Source of the DNA: an uncultured Christensenellaceae bacterium
GTDB lineage: Bacteria; Bacillota; Clostridia; Christensenellales; Borkfalkiaceae
Reading direction: 5' to 3'
Length of the DNA: 64,000 bases
Assembly: GCA_910588685.1 (NCBI GenBank)
Contig: CAJUPX010000005.1
Coordinates: 29,697 to 93,696, forward strand
Shown piece after piece: positions 32,533 to 41,513 of this stretch (positions within the stretch are counted from its first letter, which is position 1; every line of letters starts with the position of its first letter). The notes beneath the pieces were generated by a model that was given only the letters and a program-made list of their open reading frames with translations, did no database searches and had not been told where the DNA came from. The position numbers and the translations under genes are program-made.

Positions 32533-32832
32533 TTAGAGTTTTATCTTAATATCTACGCCCGCGGGAAGATGCACCGTATCCAACAACTTAGCGTTGGGCG
32601 TGTAGATGTCGATAATTCTCTTATAGGTGCGCTGCTCGAACTGTTCGCGGCTGTCCTTATATTTGTGAGGGGAACGGAGAATTGTTACTATTTCTCTTTC
32701 AGTGGGAAGAGGAATGGGTCCCGATATTTTTGCACCGCTCTTTTTCATTGTTTCAACTATTCTCGACGCCGCTAAATCCACCAGCTCGTGGTCGTATGCC
32801 GCAAGCTTTATTCTGATTTTCTGTCCTGCCAT
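32533..32832 (-). CDS. rpsJ: ribosomal protein S10
   Basis: 99 residues: MAGQKIRIKLAAYDHELVDL, TEREIVTILRSPHKYKDSRE, FEQRTYKRIIDIYTPNAKLL. First gene of the superoperon, so the upstream 330 bp contain the leader. Also known as NusE in antitermination. Confidence 0.97.
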   Translation of the reverse strand: MAGQKIRIKLAAYDHELVDLAASRIVETMKKSGAKISGPIPLPTEREIVTILRSPHKYKDSREQFEQRTYKRIIDIYTPNAKLLDTVHLPAGVDIKIKL

Positions 32833-32907
32833 AATAAACTCCTTAATTTTATACTAACAATTTTTATTTACGTCAACTTAACCGTGTGTATCGCAGCTCC
32901 GGGCGTA

Positions 32908-32927
32908 TAAAAAACACCTACCGGTGT
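32908..32927 (-). terminator. hairpin with U run in the S10 leader (attenuator or upstream terminator)
   Basis: On the minus strand ACACC-GGTA-GGTGT is followed by TTTTTT, a typical intrinsic terminator, 76 nt before the rpsJ start. It either ends transcription coming from the cardiolipin synthase gene or works as an attenuator in the S10 leader. Confidence 0.6.
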
Positions 32928-33075
32928 CTTATGCGAAGCCGCGGTTAGTCGCAGAAATCAAGGTTTCCGCATTTGTCAGCGCAAATTATCTGTTGCGGGT
33001 GCTTCCTCCGCATTTTTCAGTAACTTTGCACCTCAACCCATACACAATGCCATTTTAAGACGCTTAATTATTATA

Positions 33076-33105
33076 AAATTCCGTCAACTGTTTGTCAACG
33101 GAATT
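33076..33105. terminator. inverted repeat downstream of cardiolipin synthase
   Basis: Arms AAATTCCGT and ACGGAATTT enclose a 12-nt loop that can pair further (TGAC with GTCA). It lies about 60 bp after the stop of the gene at 33167 (minus strand) and is followed by A/T-rich DNA. Probable terminator. Confidence 0.55.
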
Positions 33106-33166
33106 TGAACGTATTTTTAAAATATTTTTAAATTTTTTTGTTAATTATTACTCTTATGTCAAAATT

Positions 33167-34750
33167 TTACATAAGCGGGGCGAAAATTCTCAAAATTCCG
33201 GCGACAATTCGGTGTTTAAAGCTGTTACTTTTTACGTTTTTACCGCCTAATCTCTCGCTGCACGAAATTGTATACTCAAAATCAGCCCGCAAATCATCTA
33301 AAAACGCTTTGTCGTCGGTCAGCACGGCGCACTCGAACTGTTGGTAAAAACTGCGCAGGTCGATATTTACCGACCCCACAGCCGCCTGTGTTTCGGACAT
33401 AACTGTTTTTGCGTGCACAAACGCGTTTTTCATACAGTATATTTTAACGCCGGAGCTTATAAGCCTTTCGGCATTGTTGCGGGAAACCGCGTAAACATAA
33501 CTCTTGTCCGGTATCTCCGGCAGAATTATGCGGACGTCCACGCCGCTGAGCGCCTTGTTTTTAAGCAAATCCGCGAGCGTGTCGTCCGTAATGAAATACG
33601 GAGTCATAATATACAGCTTTTCGCGCGCGTCGGCAATTATGTTTGCGTACGCGTTTTTGGCAATCGACTGCCCGCCGAACTCCGGTCCGCTTGCATAAGG
33701 AATAACAGCCGACCCGCTTTCCGTTCTCTTTGCGAGGTTGAGAAAAGGAGAATAATCGACGGCTTCGCCGGATACGTATTCCCATTGCCTCATAAACATA
33801 ACGGTAAAAGCGTCCGCCGCCGGACCGTCTATACGCAAACCAACGTCTTTCCAGTAACCGTGCATACGCTTTTCGTTTATATACTCGTCGGCGAGGTTAC
33901 ACCCGCCTGTATACGCCGTTTTACCGTCCACCACTACTATTTTCCGATGGTCGCGGTAATTGAGAGCAACCGAAAAACGCGGGATAAGTCTGTTAAAGGG
34001 CTGTATTTTAATGCCCGAATCTCTTAAACGCTTTTTGCATTTTGCCGAAAGAGTTTTATGGCTGCCCATATCGTCGTATATTACCCGCACGTCCACACCC
34101 TCTTTGACTTTGCGTGCAAGCACGTTGAATATTCTGTCGAACAATACTCCGTCGGCGATAATAAAAAACTCAATAAAAACAAATTTTTCGGCGCGCTCCA
34201 ACCTCGAAATTATATCGTCGAAAAGCTGTGAGCCGGACGGAAAATATTTTATATCCGTGCCTGTATACGTGCGGAAACCGCCCGCACTGTACAAATAACG
34301 GCAGTTATTGCGCACCTCGGCGCAGGAGTCGGCTTCGTCGCCTGCGCCGAGGTATTTTTCGGACTCCGAAAAAATGTGCTTAAACTTTTTTTTCGCTCTG
34401 AAAAAAAACACGTTTTCGTCGGCGAGAAAATATAAAAAGTACCCGAACGTAAATCCAAGCAACACTATAATAATCCAAACCGCTTTGGACTGCCCGTTTT
34501 TATCGGTGGAAAGCACGTACACAGCGGTTAAAAGCGACAGTACGAACGCAACCGCCAGATAATAGCGGAACAGCATCATAAACTGCAGGTAAAAATAGAG
34601 CAGCACCGCAAAATTCAGCGCAATAAAAAAGAGAACGAGCGCGGTTTTAAAAAAACCGAAGCCCTTGGTTTCCGTTCTTATTTTTACCGACTTCGCCCTC
34701 TGCAGACGCTTTTTGCCGACGTATTTTTTAGAAGTTACCTTATCCGCCAT
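33167..34750 (-). CDS. cls: cardiolipin synthase (phospholipase D family)
   Basis: 527 residues. Two N-terminal membrane helices (TALVLFFIALNFAVLLYFYL, YYLAVAFVLSLLTAVYVL) plus a third segment, then two phospholipase-D domains. The first HKD motif is NYRDHRKIVVVDGKTAYTGG. The second is FVHAKTVMSETQAAVGSVN, in which Glu takes the place of the usual Asp. It joins two phosphatidylglycerols to cardiolipin. Its start overlaps the upstream gene by 11 nt. Confidence 0.93.
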   Translation of the reverse strand: MADKVTSKKYVGKKRLQRAKSVKIRTETKGFGFFKTALVLFFIALNFAVLLYFYLQFMMLFRYYLAVAFVLSLLTAVYVLSTDKNGQSKAVWIIIVLLGFTFGYFLYFLADENVFFFRAKKKFKHIFSESEKYLGAGDEADSCAEVRNNCRYLYSAGGFRTYTGTDIKYFPSGSQLFDDIISRLERAEKFVFIEFFIIADGVLFDRIFNVLARKVKEGVDVRVIYDDMGSHKTLSAKCKKRLRDSGIKIQPFNRLIPRFSVALNYRDHRKIVVVDGKTAYTGGCNLADEYINEKRMHGYWKDVGLRIDGPAADAFTVMFMRQWEYVSGEAVDYSPFLNLAKRTESGSAVIPYASGPEFGGQSIAKNAYANIIADAREKLYIMTPYFITDDTLADLLKNKALSGVDVRIILPEIPDKSYVYAVSRNNAERLISSGVKIYCMKNAFVHAKTVMSETQAAVGSVNIDLRSFYQQFECAVLTDDKAFLDDLRADFEYTISCSERLGGKNVKSNSFKHRIVAGILRIFAPLM

Positions 34751-35264
34751 TCGTAAGCTGCTCCGCCTCTTTCAAAGCCGCCGACATAACAGCCGCGGCT
34801 ATCTCCGTTCGCGCCTCGAAACCGATACGCTCGGCTCTTAAAAGCTTTTTAAAAAACGCGCCCGTCATTATTATTACGGCAAGCCCGACCATTGCAAAAA
34901 GCGTGCCTATGATTATTACCGCGGCATTGCCGCCGTTTGCCGCTACGCTGAGTCCGAAAAGTATGCCTGCTAGCCCGAAGCCCAGCATATATATTGCAAA
35001 CAACTTGACAAACGTGTGCCTTCTCTTTGAATATTTAATTACGTCGTCCTGCGCCTTTTCCATATTTATCTGCAAAAGCTGCAGCCTGTCCTTGTCCGGA
35101 ATATTGTGCGGGCGGCGCAAAACTACGAGAACCGATTTTTTACCGCGCTGTTTACGCTCGCACAGCTCCCAGGCAAAACATTTATATTCCGAGAGCACCT
35201 CTTCCTCCCTGTCGGAGCTTATGCTCATAGAAATGTAATCGTAGTTGTAAATATCTCTTTCCAC
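34740..35264 (-). CDS. hypothetical membrane protein, coupled to cls
   Basis: 174 residues: a soluble N-terminal half (about 80 residues, Arg/Lys-rich) followed by two transmembrane helices (LFAIYMLGFGLAGILFGLSV, AAVIIIGTLFAMVGLAVIIM) and a C-terminal helix. Family not recognised. The 11-nt overlap with cls suggests joint expression. Confidence 0.65.
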   Translation of the reverse strand: MERDIYNYDYISMSISSDREEEVLSEYKCFAWELCERKQRGKKSVLVVLRRPHNIPDKDRLQLLQINMEKAQDDVIKYSKRRHTFVKLFAIYMLGFGLAGILFGLSVAANGGNAAVIIIGTLFAMVGLAVIIMTGAFFKKLLRAERIGFEARTEIAAAVMSAALKEAEQLTNGG

Positions 35265-35279
35265 GCGAATAATTCTTCT

Positions 35280-35463
35280 CGTAAATTTTTATTTGCAGTG
35301 ACAAATAAAAATTGTACGATTAGAGGAGCTCTGCTCCTCTTGCGCAAATTTTTAAAGGCTCTGCAATATTTTATTTGCGCAATTCACCTCGCTGAGGTGC
35401 AGGTTTGCACAAATTGAGTGCGCTAAGCAAAAAACGCGGTTTTTGCTTGCGCCGTTTATTTAT
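35280..35463. ncRNA. multi-hairpin intergenic element (family 2), copy F
   Basis: Six hairpins matching copy E in order: AATTTTTATTTG with CAAATAAAAATT around the loop CAGTGA; AGAGGAGC-TCT-GCTCCTCT; TGCGCAAAT...ATTTGCGCA enclosing GGCTCTGCAATAT; CCTCGCTGAGG; TGCAGGTTTGCA; and GCAAAAAACGCGGTTTTTGC. Loops are conserved while arms differ but stay complementary. It lies between the pyrophosphatase gene and the gene at 34740. Confidence 0.6.
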
Positions 35464-35516
35464 TATTTTTTAGTAAATTTTTCTTTGCAGCGATAAGCGT
35501 TACGCTTAAAGCAAAT

Positions 35517-36047
35517 TTATTTTACGTACTTGTCCTTATAGTTTTGCATACATTTGCGGATAATCTCGATAGACTCGTACTTATGGCAAATTTCCTTAAC
35601 CGTCGTAGTTTTATGTTCGAGCATTTTATACACCTCGAAAAAGTGCATCATCTCCTCAAATACGTGTTTGGGCAACTCGTGTATGTCGTAATAGTGCTTG
35701 TAATTAGGGTCGTTTACCGGTACGGCGATTATCTTTTCGTCGAGCTCGCCGCCGTCAATCATTTTAATTACGCCTATCGGCATACAGGTGAGCAGCGTCA
35801 TAGGGAATATCGCCTCGTTGCAGAGAACAAGCACGTCCAAAGGGTCGCCGTCGTCTGCAAGCGTGCGCGGTATAAAACCGTAATTCGCGGGATACACGGT
35901 AGACGTATACAGCACCCTGTCAAGGCGCAGCAATCCCGTTTCTTTATCGAGTTCGTACTTCGCCTTGCTGCCGCGGGGTATTTCGATAAGCGCTTCAAAA
36001 CGGTTTTCGGTTATTCTTTTCGGGTCTAAATCGTGCCAGATATTCAT
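35517..36047 (-). CDS. ppa: inorganic pyrophosphatase (type I)
   Basis: 176 residues, with the conserved EIPRGSKAKYELDKETGLLR, the metal-binding DGDPLDVLVL and VNDPNYKHYYDIHELPKH. Hydrolyses pyrophosphate to two phosphates. The ATG overlaps the stop of the upstream DUF362 gene by 1 nt (TAATG). Confidence 0.95.
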   Translation of the reverse strand: MNIWHDLDPKRITENRFEALIEIPRGSKAKYELDKETGLLRLDRVLYTSTVYPANYGFIPRTLADDGDPLDVLVLCNEAIFPMTLLTCMPIGVIKMIDGGELDEKIIAVPVNDPNYKHYYDIHELPKHVFEEMMHFFEVYKMLEHKTTTVKEICHKYESIEIIRKCMQNYKDKYVK

Positions 36048-36916
36048 TACTTAACCTCTATAAGCTCGTATTTGCGCGAACCGACTCCGAGAGCTGCCGC
36101 GCATTCTATTGTATATATTCCGTTCCGGCTTTCCACGCGTTCTAAAAAATGCCTTTGACCCGGGTCGTCCTTAGCGGCGTAAACCAAATCTATGCACGCC
36201 TGGTCGATTGCCACGGGGTCTTCGGAAACGAGTATTCCTATATCTTTGATACAGGGATCCTCGGCTACGGCGCAGCAGTCGCAGTCAACCGACATATTTT
36301 TCATTACGTTTACGTACAGTGCGTTGCCGTTGAAATATTTTACTACGGACAGCGCCGCGTCCGCCATAGACGCCAGAAAGCTGTTATGGTCGGCGTCCCA
36401 GAAAACAACGGGGTCGCCCGCGCCGTGTATAAACTGTTTGCCGTACGACGACGCAATTCCTATTGCAAGCTGTTTGAGCGCGCCGCCGTAACCGCCCATA
36501 GGGTGTCCCTTGAAGTGCGACAGAACGAGCATAGAATCATAGTTTACAAGATTTTTTCCCACGTAATTTTTCTTTATAATTTTACCTTCGGGTATATCGA
36601 GCACTAAATCGGGCCCCTCGGCGTCAAGCAAATCAACCTTGAAATACTGACTCCAACCGTGGCGCGCGAGCGTTTGTATATGCTTTTCGGTGGTGTTGCG
36701 CATACCCTCGTAAGCGGTATTGCACTCCACAACGGTGCCGCCTACCGCATCTATAACCGGTTTCCAGAAATCGGGTTTTAAAAAATTCTGGTTGCCGACC
36801 TCGCCCGAATGCAGCTTTATAGCAACGTTGCCTTTAAGCTCTTTACCTGCGAGCCTGTACAGCCTTAAAACCGTTTCGGGATTAATATTGCGCGAAAAAT
36901 AAACTTTGGGAAACAC
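36047..36916 (-). CDS. DUF362-family protein
   Basis: 289 residues. Family features are NVAIKLHSGEVGNQNFLKPD, LVLSHFKGHPMGGYGGALKQ and SEDPVAIDQACIDLVY, as in DUF362 proteins; many of these carry Fe-S ferredoxin domains, but no CxxCxxC cluster is seen here. The CDCCAVAEDPCIKDIG segment could bind a metal. Role unknown; translationally coupled to ppa. Confidence 0.8.
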   Translation of the reverse strand: MFPKVYFSRNINPETVLRLYRLAGKELKGNVAIKLHSGEVGNQNFLKPDFWKPVIDAVGGTVVECNTAYEGMRNTTEKHIQTLARHGWSQYFKVDLLDAEGPDLVLDIPEGKIIKKNYVGKNLVNYDSMLVLSHFKGHPMGGYGGALKQLAIGIASSYGKQFIHGAGDPVVFWDADHNSFLASMADAALSVVKYFNGNALYVNVMKNMSVDCDCCAVAEDPCIKDIGILVSEDPVAIDQACIDLVYAAKDDPGQRHFLERVESRNGIYTIECAAALGVGSRKYELIEVK

Positions 36917-36981
36917 GGTGCACCGCCTTATCGCTTTTTAATTATTGTACACCACCCCGCCGCGATTGTCAAGAAAAAAAA

Positions 36982-37009
36982 TCCGCGGCGTGACCAGGCA
37001 CGCCGCGGA
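36982..37009. terminator. intrinsic terminator
   Basis: 11-bp GC-rich stem TCCGCGGCGTG with CACGCCGCGGA around a 6-nt loop ACCAGG, next to an A run on the plus strand (a T run for the minus-strand transcript). It ends the hydrolase gene at 37030. Confidence 0.9.
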
Positions 37010-37029
37010 CGGGTTTATATATATTTTTA

Positions 37030-38310
37030 TTAATCTGCAAGAGTAGTAAGCTTACCCGTCTCAAACGAGTAGAGATACGTTGCGCCGGGGTCGTCGTAAT
37101 TTTCGTTGGCTACCCAGCGCACCGTTTTATCGGTGAGATTGTACACCACGCTGTGCACGGTAACTCCGCCGTTCCAGGTTCTTCTGCCAACCTCGGACAA
37201 AAGCTTCATTGCCGCGGCGTCGTCCTCTAATACGCCGTGAGCAGCGTTTAATCTGTTATAAAGATGCTCGTATCTGTCAAGCCCCGCCATATTGTCTTCG
37301 TCGTTTTCATAGTACTCGTAAGCGTTATGTACAATAAAGTTGGTTATCCACTGGTACTTGAAATCCTCCTGCGCTCTCAGTCCGTCATACATATGGTCGT
37401 TGTTATACGTAATAACGAGCTTGCGCGCCGAACCGTCGTTATCGGTTGCGTCGGTGCCGTTTTCGGGCAGCCATTCGAGTATCGCGCTCTTGCCGGTTGC
37501 GTCGGCTAACATATAGTGGAAAGAAGATTTAGCCGAGTCGTGCAGATTATACTTTTGTATAAGCTCGACCGCCTCGTCTACGGTCGCGCAGTAATCGAGT
37601 ATCATTCTCTGCATTGTTGTGGAAGTGAAGTTGTCTTTTGTCGGGTCTTTCTGGTCGGTTGCAACCGTGCCGCTTTCGTTGAGCTCGGTGTCGTTGCCCT
37701 GATAAGACATAAATATACCGCAGCTTAAACCCTTTTCGTTCATACCGTCGAGAGGCGCATACGCAGCCGCAAAGCAGGTAATTTTATTCATAAGACCGGT
37801 AACGTCCTTTTCGGGGTCCATCCCCACGTAGTTGAGGTCCACCGTGGAAAAAGATTTATATCTGCCCTTGCCAGGATTTGAAGTTATAGTTATGCACACG
37901 TTGGTTTTGTCGAAATCGTAGTTGCGCCCGAAAAGTACGTCTTTATCGGGCGTGGTCGCCATAAACGCCGAACAGTTTACGTCGGATTCGCCTATGCTTA
38001 CGTCCACAAGTCCCTTGGTAAGATTATCGGTAATAAATTTTATAAGCTCTTTATCCGACGACGCGCCGCCCTGCTCAACGTACTTATCGAGGTAGAACCC
38101 GCCTTTGACTTTCATATAGTAAACCGACCCTTCGTTATTTGCGTCGTTGCGCTCCTGCAGCTGCTTAAAACTCGAAACAGTGGATATAACGTCGCCCCAT
38201 ACGCAGGCAACGGTAATGCCCAGAACTGCCGAAATCAATATGATAACCGCAAGCGTTATGCTGAGTATCCTGAACCACAGTTTGCTCCACAAATTTTTTA
38301 ATTTTTCCAT
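37030..38310 (-). CDS. linear amide C-N hydrolase / choloylglycine hydrolase-like (Ntn family)
   Basis: 426 residues. A membrane segment (WFRILSITLAVIILISAVLG) places it at the cell surface. The core has CSAFMATTPDKDVLFGRNYD, the characteristic Cys and Arg/Asn/Asp of penicillin V acylase and bile salt hydrolase relatives, and NEKGLSCGIF. The likely nucleophile Cys follows VN near residue 110. The substrate (bile salt, acyl-homoserine lactone, penicillin) cannot be read; the anchored form makes a true cytosolic bile salt hydrolase less likely. Confidence 0.75.
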   Translation of the reverse strand: MEKLKNLWSKLWFRILSITLAVIILISAVLGITVACVWGDVISTVSSFKQLQERNDANNEGSVYYMKVKGGFYLDKYVEQGGASSDKELIKFITDNLTKGLVDVSIGESDVNCSAFMATTPDKDVLFGRNYDFDKTNVCITITSNPGKGRYKSFSTVDLNYVGMDPEKDVTGLMNKITCFAAAYAPLDGMNEKGLSCGIFMSYQGNDTELNESGTVATDQKDPTKDNFTSTTMQRMILDYCATVDEAVELIQKYNLHDSAKSSFHYMLADATGKSAILEWLPENGTDATDNDGSARKLVITYNNDHMYDGLRAQEDFKYQWITNFIVHNAYEYYENDEDNMAGLDRYEHLYNRLNAAHGVLEDDAAAMKLLSEVGRRTWNGGVTVHSVVYNLTDKTVRWVANENYDDPGATYLYSFETGKLTTLAD

Positions 38311-38356
38311 TATTTACCGCCTTTTTATTAACAATGTTGATTTATCAACCGTCGAT

Positions 38357-38385
38357 ATGATAATATAAAACCGTGCGTTTGTCAA
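38357..38385 (-). promoter_or_regulatory. promoter of the amide hydrolase gene
   Basis: Minus-strand TTGACA (38380-38385), 17-bp spacer, TATCAT (38357-38362). The -35 box lies within the loop of the terminator hairpin at 38367-38411. A small dyad GTTGA-TTTA-TCAAC at 38336-38349 follows the start site. Confidence 0.65.
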
Positions 38386-38411
38386 CTATTTTTATGACAC
38401 TGCACGGTTTT
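38367..38411. terminator. terminator of the P1B ATPase operon
   Basis: Arms AAAACCGTGC and GCACGGTTTT enclose a 25-nt loop. The hairpin is just downstream of the ATPase stop at 38426 (minus strand) and overlaps the next promoter. Confidence 0.7.
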
Positions 38412-38425
38412 TTGATTTTTATATA

Positions 38426-40333
38426 TTAAGAGCGTTTATATTTGCAGTTCACGCGCATTGCGTTGAGTATTGCGAGCACGGCAACGCCCACGTCGCCGAA
38501 AACGGCAACCCACATATTAGTAATACCGAACGCCGACAGCGCAAGTATGGCGAGCTTAACCGCAAGCGAAAATATTATGTTCTGGAAAACCACCGACATA
38601 GTTTTTTTGGCAATGCGTTTTGCAAGCGACAAACCGCGCAAATCGTCTTTCATCAAAACTATGTCCGAAGCCTCTATAGCCGCGTCGCTGCCTACTCCGC
38701 CCATAGATATGCCCACGTCGGCGCGCATAAGCACGGGCGCGTCGTTTATTCCGTCGCCTATAAAGCACAGTGCGCCGTTTTTGCCTTTTTCACCGAGCAT
38801 ACGCTCTACTTCTTCCACTTTATTCTGCGGCAGGAGAGACGCTTTATAATGCGTAAGTCCTATTTTATTTACTACGCTCTGTGCAACCGCCTCGTTATCG
38901 CCGGTAAGCATAACCGTTTTGCAACCCATTGCGTTGAGCTCGCTTACAACGTCCGCCGCCTCGTCCTTTATCTCGTCGGCTATGAGCAGAGAGCCGATAA
39001 ATTTACCGCCGCGGGCAACGTAGACCACGGTTCCGAGTCCGTCCTCTTTTACGTACTCCACTCCGTTCGTTTCCATAAGCTTTTCGTTGCCGCAGAGTAT
39101 AATATCACTGCCGGAGGCAGCGGTAACGCCCGCGCCGGCAACGTTCGTAAGCGTATAGCCTTTTTCAACCTCTTTGCCGTAAGCTTCCGTAACAGAGCGG
39201 GCAATGGGATGGTTGGAGCCCTGTTCGGCGATTGCCGCAAGCCTTAAAATATCCTCTCTACGGTTTTCGGGCGTGACTTTGGCAACGGCGAAATTACCTT
39301 TTGTAAGCGTGCCCGTTTTATCGAATACAAAGGTGTCGGCTCTGTTGAATTTTTCGAGGTAGTTGGAGCCTTTTACAAGTATTCCGTACCTGGAAGCCGC
39401 GCCTATGCCTGCAAAGAAAGACAGCGGTATGGAAATTACAAGCGCGCACGGACAGGACACAACAAGGAAGCTCAGTGCGCGGTATACCCACGCCGACCAG
39501 TCGGACGTTATAATTCCCGGAATAACGGCGAGCAGTACGGCGAATATTACAACCGCGGGCGTGTAATATTTTGCAAATCGAGTTATAAAATTTTCGGCTC
39601 TGGATTTCTGCGCCGAGGCGTTCTCCACCAAATCGAGTATCTTGGAAACCGTGCTGTCGTAAAATTCTTTTGTAACTTTTACCTCTATCTGCGAGGTTAA
39701 ATTTACACAGCCGCTTATAATTTCGTCGCCCTCTTTAACGTCGCGCGGCAACGACTCGCCGGTTAAAGCTTTAGCGTCGAGCGCGGTTGCGCCCCTTACG
39801 ACAACGCCGTCCAGAGGCACCTTTTCGCCGGGGTTTACAACAATAATATCGCCTGTTTTAACCTCCGCAGGGTCTACCGTTTCCACCTCTCCGCCGCGCT
39901 TTACGTTGGCGTAATCAGGGCGTATATCCATAAGCTCGGATATAGATTTGCGCGACTTACCGGTGGCGTAACTCTGAAACCACTCGCCCACCTGGTAAAA
40001 GAGCAGCACGGCGCACGCCTCGTCGAAGCCCTCTATTTCAAGCCCGCTTACCCCCCTGTATATTGCAAGGGCAAACGCGCCGAGCGTTGCAACGCACATT
40101 AAAAAATTCTCGTCGAACACCTGACCGTGCAAAATATTGCGCACGGCTTTCCACAAAACGTCGTAGCCGATTAAAAGATATACCGTAAGATAGAGAGCAA
40201 AGGGCAGCAGCCAACCGAAATTGCCGCCTATTACCCCGCCGAGATTTAATATTTTATCAGTAATGAATAATATCAAAAACAGTCCGAGCGCCGCAAGTAT
40301 GCGCACGAGGTTTTTTTTCTGCTTTCCCGTCAT
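38426..40333 (-). CDS. heavy-metal P1B-type ATPase (zinc/cadmium exporter type)
   Basis: 635 residues. Motifs: TGES at 191-194, CPC at 294-296 in the metal-transport helix, DKTGTLT at about 338 (phosphorylated Asp), GSNHPIARSV (HP motif), and GDGINDAPVL. No N-terminal HMA domain is present; a separate HMA protein gene (41203) may replace it. Neighbouring SmtB-type repressor and CadA-like CPC context indicate Zn/Cd/Pb export rather than copper. Confidence 0.9.
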   Translation of the reverse strand: MTGKQKKNLVRILAALGLFLILFITDKILNLGGVIGGNFGWLLPFALYLTVYLLIGYDVLWKAVRNILHGQVFDENFLMCVATLGAFALAIYRGVSGLEIEGFDEACAVLLFYQVGEWFQSYATGKSRKSISELMDIRPDYANVKRGGEVETVDPAEVKTGDIIVVNPGEKVPLDGVVVRGATALDAKALTGESLPRDVKEGDEIISGCVNLTSQIEVKVTKEFYDSTVSKILDLVENASAQKSRAENFITRFAKYYTPAVVIFAVLLAVIPGIITSDWSAWVYRALSFLVVSCPCALVISIPLSFFAGIGAASRYGILVKGSNYLEKFNRADTFVFDKTGTLTKGNFAVAKVTPENRREDILRLAAIAEQGSNHPIARSVTEAYGKEVEKGYTLTNVAGAGVTAASGSDIILCGNEKLMETNGVEYVKEDGLGTVVYVARGGKFIGSLLIADEIKDEAADVVSELNAMGCKTVMLTGDNEAVAQSVVNKIGLTHYKASLLPQNKVEEVERMLGEKGKNGALCFIGDGINDAPVLMRADVGISMGGVGSDAAIEASDIVLMKDDLRGLSLAKRIAKKTMSVVFQNIIFSLAVKLAILALSAFGITNMWVAVFGDVGVAVLAILNAMRVNCKYKRS

Positions 40334-40351
40334 AAAGACCTCCTTAACAGT

Positions 40352-41182
40352 TTAAAATAGATAGACAAATATCATTGCGCACAAAATGCCGATAAGCATA
40401 CTTACGGCGGGCACGCGCCCCTCGTCCATTAATATAGCCTGCGGAATAATTTCGCAGAACGTAACGTAGAGCATAGCTCCGCCCGCAACCCCCATACAGA
40501 TTGCTATGGCAAGCTGTCCTATACCGCCTATCGCAAGGCCTATAACGGCGCCGACAACCGTCGCCGCGCCCGCAGACGCCGTGAGCAGTATCGTTTTCCA
40601 CGCCTTTACCCCGCCGCTTGCCAACGGTGCGGAAATAGCCATACCCTCGGGTATATTGTGCACAGCAATGAGAATTGCAACGAGTATGCCAGTCTGAAGT
40701 TCAGCCGTTCCCGCCGCGCCTATCGCCATACCCTCCGGCAGGTTGTGCAGGGTAATTGCAAGCAACATTATTATGCCCGCTTTAAATAACGATTTTATGT
40801 CGCCCGTATCGTCTTTTTTATTCTGCGTTATCTGTAAAATAGCCGTTTCGTGGTGCAGCTCTTCCGGGCTGCGGTGCGTTTCTCTGATATCTTCGATTTT
40901 ATCGAGCAGCTTGTTCAGTCCGAAAATAGCCAAAATTCCGCATACTACCGCCGCAAGCGTTACAAACGCACCGTAGCGGCTGCTCAGGGCGATTTCCGAC
41001 GCGTTAACCGATTCAGGCAGCATTTCAAACACGACGATGCCAACCATAACGCCGCCTGCAAAACTCAATATTCTGCTCATAACCCTGTTGCCTTTGCTTT
41101 TGAGTAAAACGCCTAAAACGCCGCCCACACCCGTACCGACAACGCCCGCTATGAGCGAAAGCACGAGAATAAGTGTATTCAT
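40352..41182 (-). CDS. ZIP-family divalent metal transporter
   Basis: 276 residues with eight hydrophobic segments. The diagnostic helices carry LHNLPEGMAIGAAG and VHNIPEGMAISAPL, whose His/Glu residues bind the metal. A His-containing cytosolic loop (RETHRSPEELHHE) precedes them. ZIP proteins move zinc or related ions into the cytosol, opposite to the exporter next door, so metal balance is the likely theme. Confidence 0.9.
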   Translation of the reverse strand: MNTLILVLSLIAGVVGTGVGGVLGVLLKSKGNRVMSRILSFAGGVMVGIVVFEMLPESVNASEIALSSRYGAFVTLAAVVCGILAIFGLNKLLDKIEDIRETHRSPEELHHETAILQITQNKKDDTGDIKSLFKAGIIMLLAITLHNLPEGMAIGAAGTAELQTGILVAILIAVHNIPEGMAISAPLASGGVKAWKTILLTASAGAATVVGAVIGLAIGGIGQLAIAICMGVAGGAMLYVTFCEIIPQAILMDEGRVPAVSMLIGILCAMIFVYLF

Positions 41183-41202
41183 AACACCGATTCCTTTATA
41201 TA

Positions 41203-41421
41203 TTAGAGCAAAATTTTACAGTCGGGCTCTACTTTTTTGCAGGTTTTAACAACCTCTTTCATAATGCCGTCAAACTTTTCATCGTCCGCCTCGATAGTAA
41301 GCTTCTGGCTTATAAAGCTAACGCTTACCGCCGAAACGCCGTCGATTTTAGCGATAGCCCTCTCCATTTTAGCGGCGCAGTTAGCGCAGTCCAAGTCCTC
41401 TAATCTGTAAATCTTTTTCAT
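41203..41421 (-). CDS. heavy-metal-associated (HMA) chaperone-like protein
   Basis: 72 residues: RLEDLDCANCAAKMERAIAK is the metal-binding CxxC loop of an HMA domain, followed by the ferredoxin-like VSAVSVSFISQKLTIEADDE. Encoded apart from the ATPase, which lacks its own HMA domain; it may deliver metal to it. An SmtB-like operator lies upstream (41463). Confidence 0.88.
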   Translation of the reverse strand: MKKIYRLEDLDCANCAAKMERAIAKIDGVSAVSVSFISQKLTIEADDEKFDGIMKEVVKTCKKVEPDCKILL

Positions 41422-41462
41422 AATTAAAATCCTCCGGTAATTTTATTGAATAATTATATTAT

Positions 41463-41476
41463 TGAATAACCGTTCA
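41463..41476. promoter_or_regulatory. SmtB/ArsR-type operator upstream of the HMA gene
   Basis: TGAATAACCGTTCA is an imperfect 12-2-12 type dyad of the form TGAAC...(T)TTCA, as in the classic SmtB operator TGAACA-GT-TATTCA. A similar half-site cluster lies at 41866-41877 before smtB itself. Confidence 0.6.
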
Positions 41477-41513
41477 AATATAACCCTGTAAAAAACAGGG
41501 TTATACCCTGCGA

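Larger units (their letters stand above)
32833..33166. other. S10-operon leader and cardiolipin synthase 3' region
   Basis: No gene found. It holds the hairpin with a U run at 32908, an imperfect GC-rich region with several short stems (GTTGCGGGTGC, CTCCGCATTTTTC), and the inverted repeat at 33076-33105. An A/T-rich promoter could not be fixed with confidence. The length fits a structured leader of a ribosomal operon. Confidence 0.5.
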
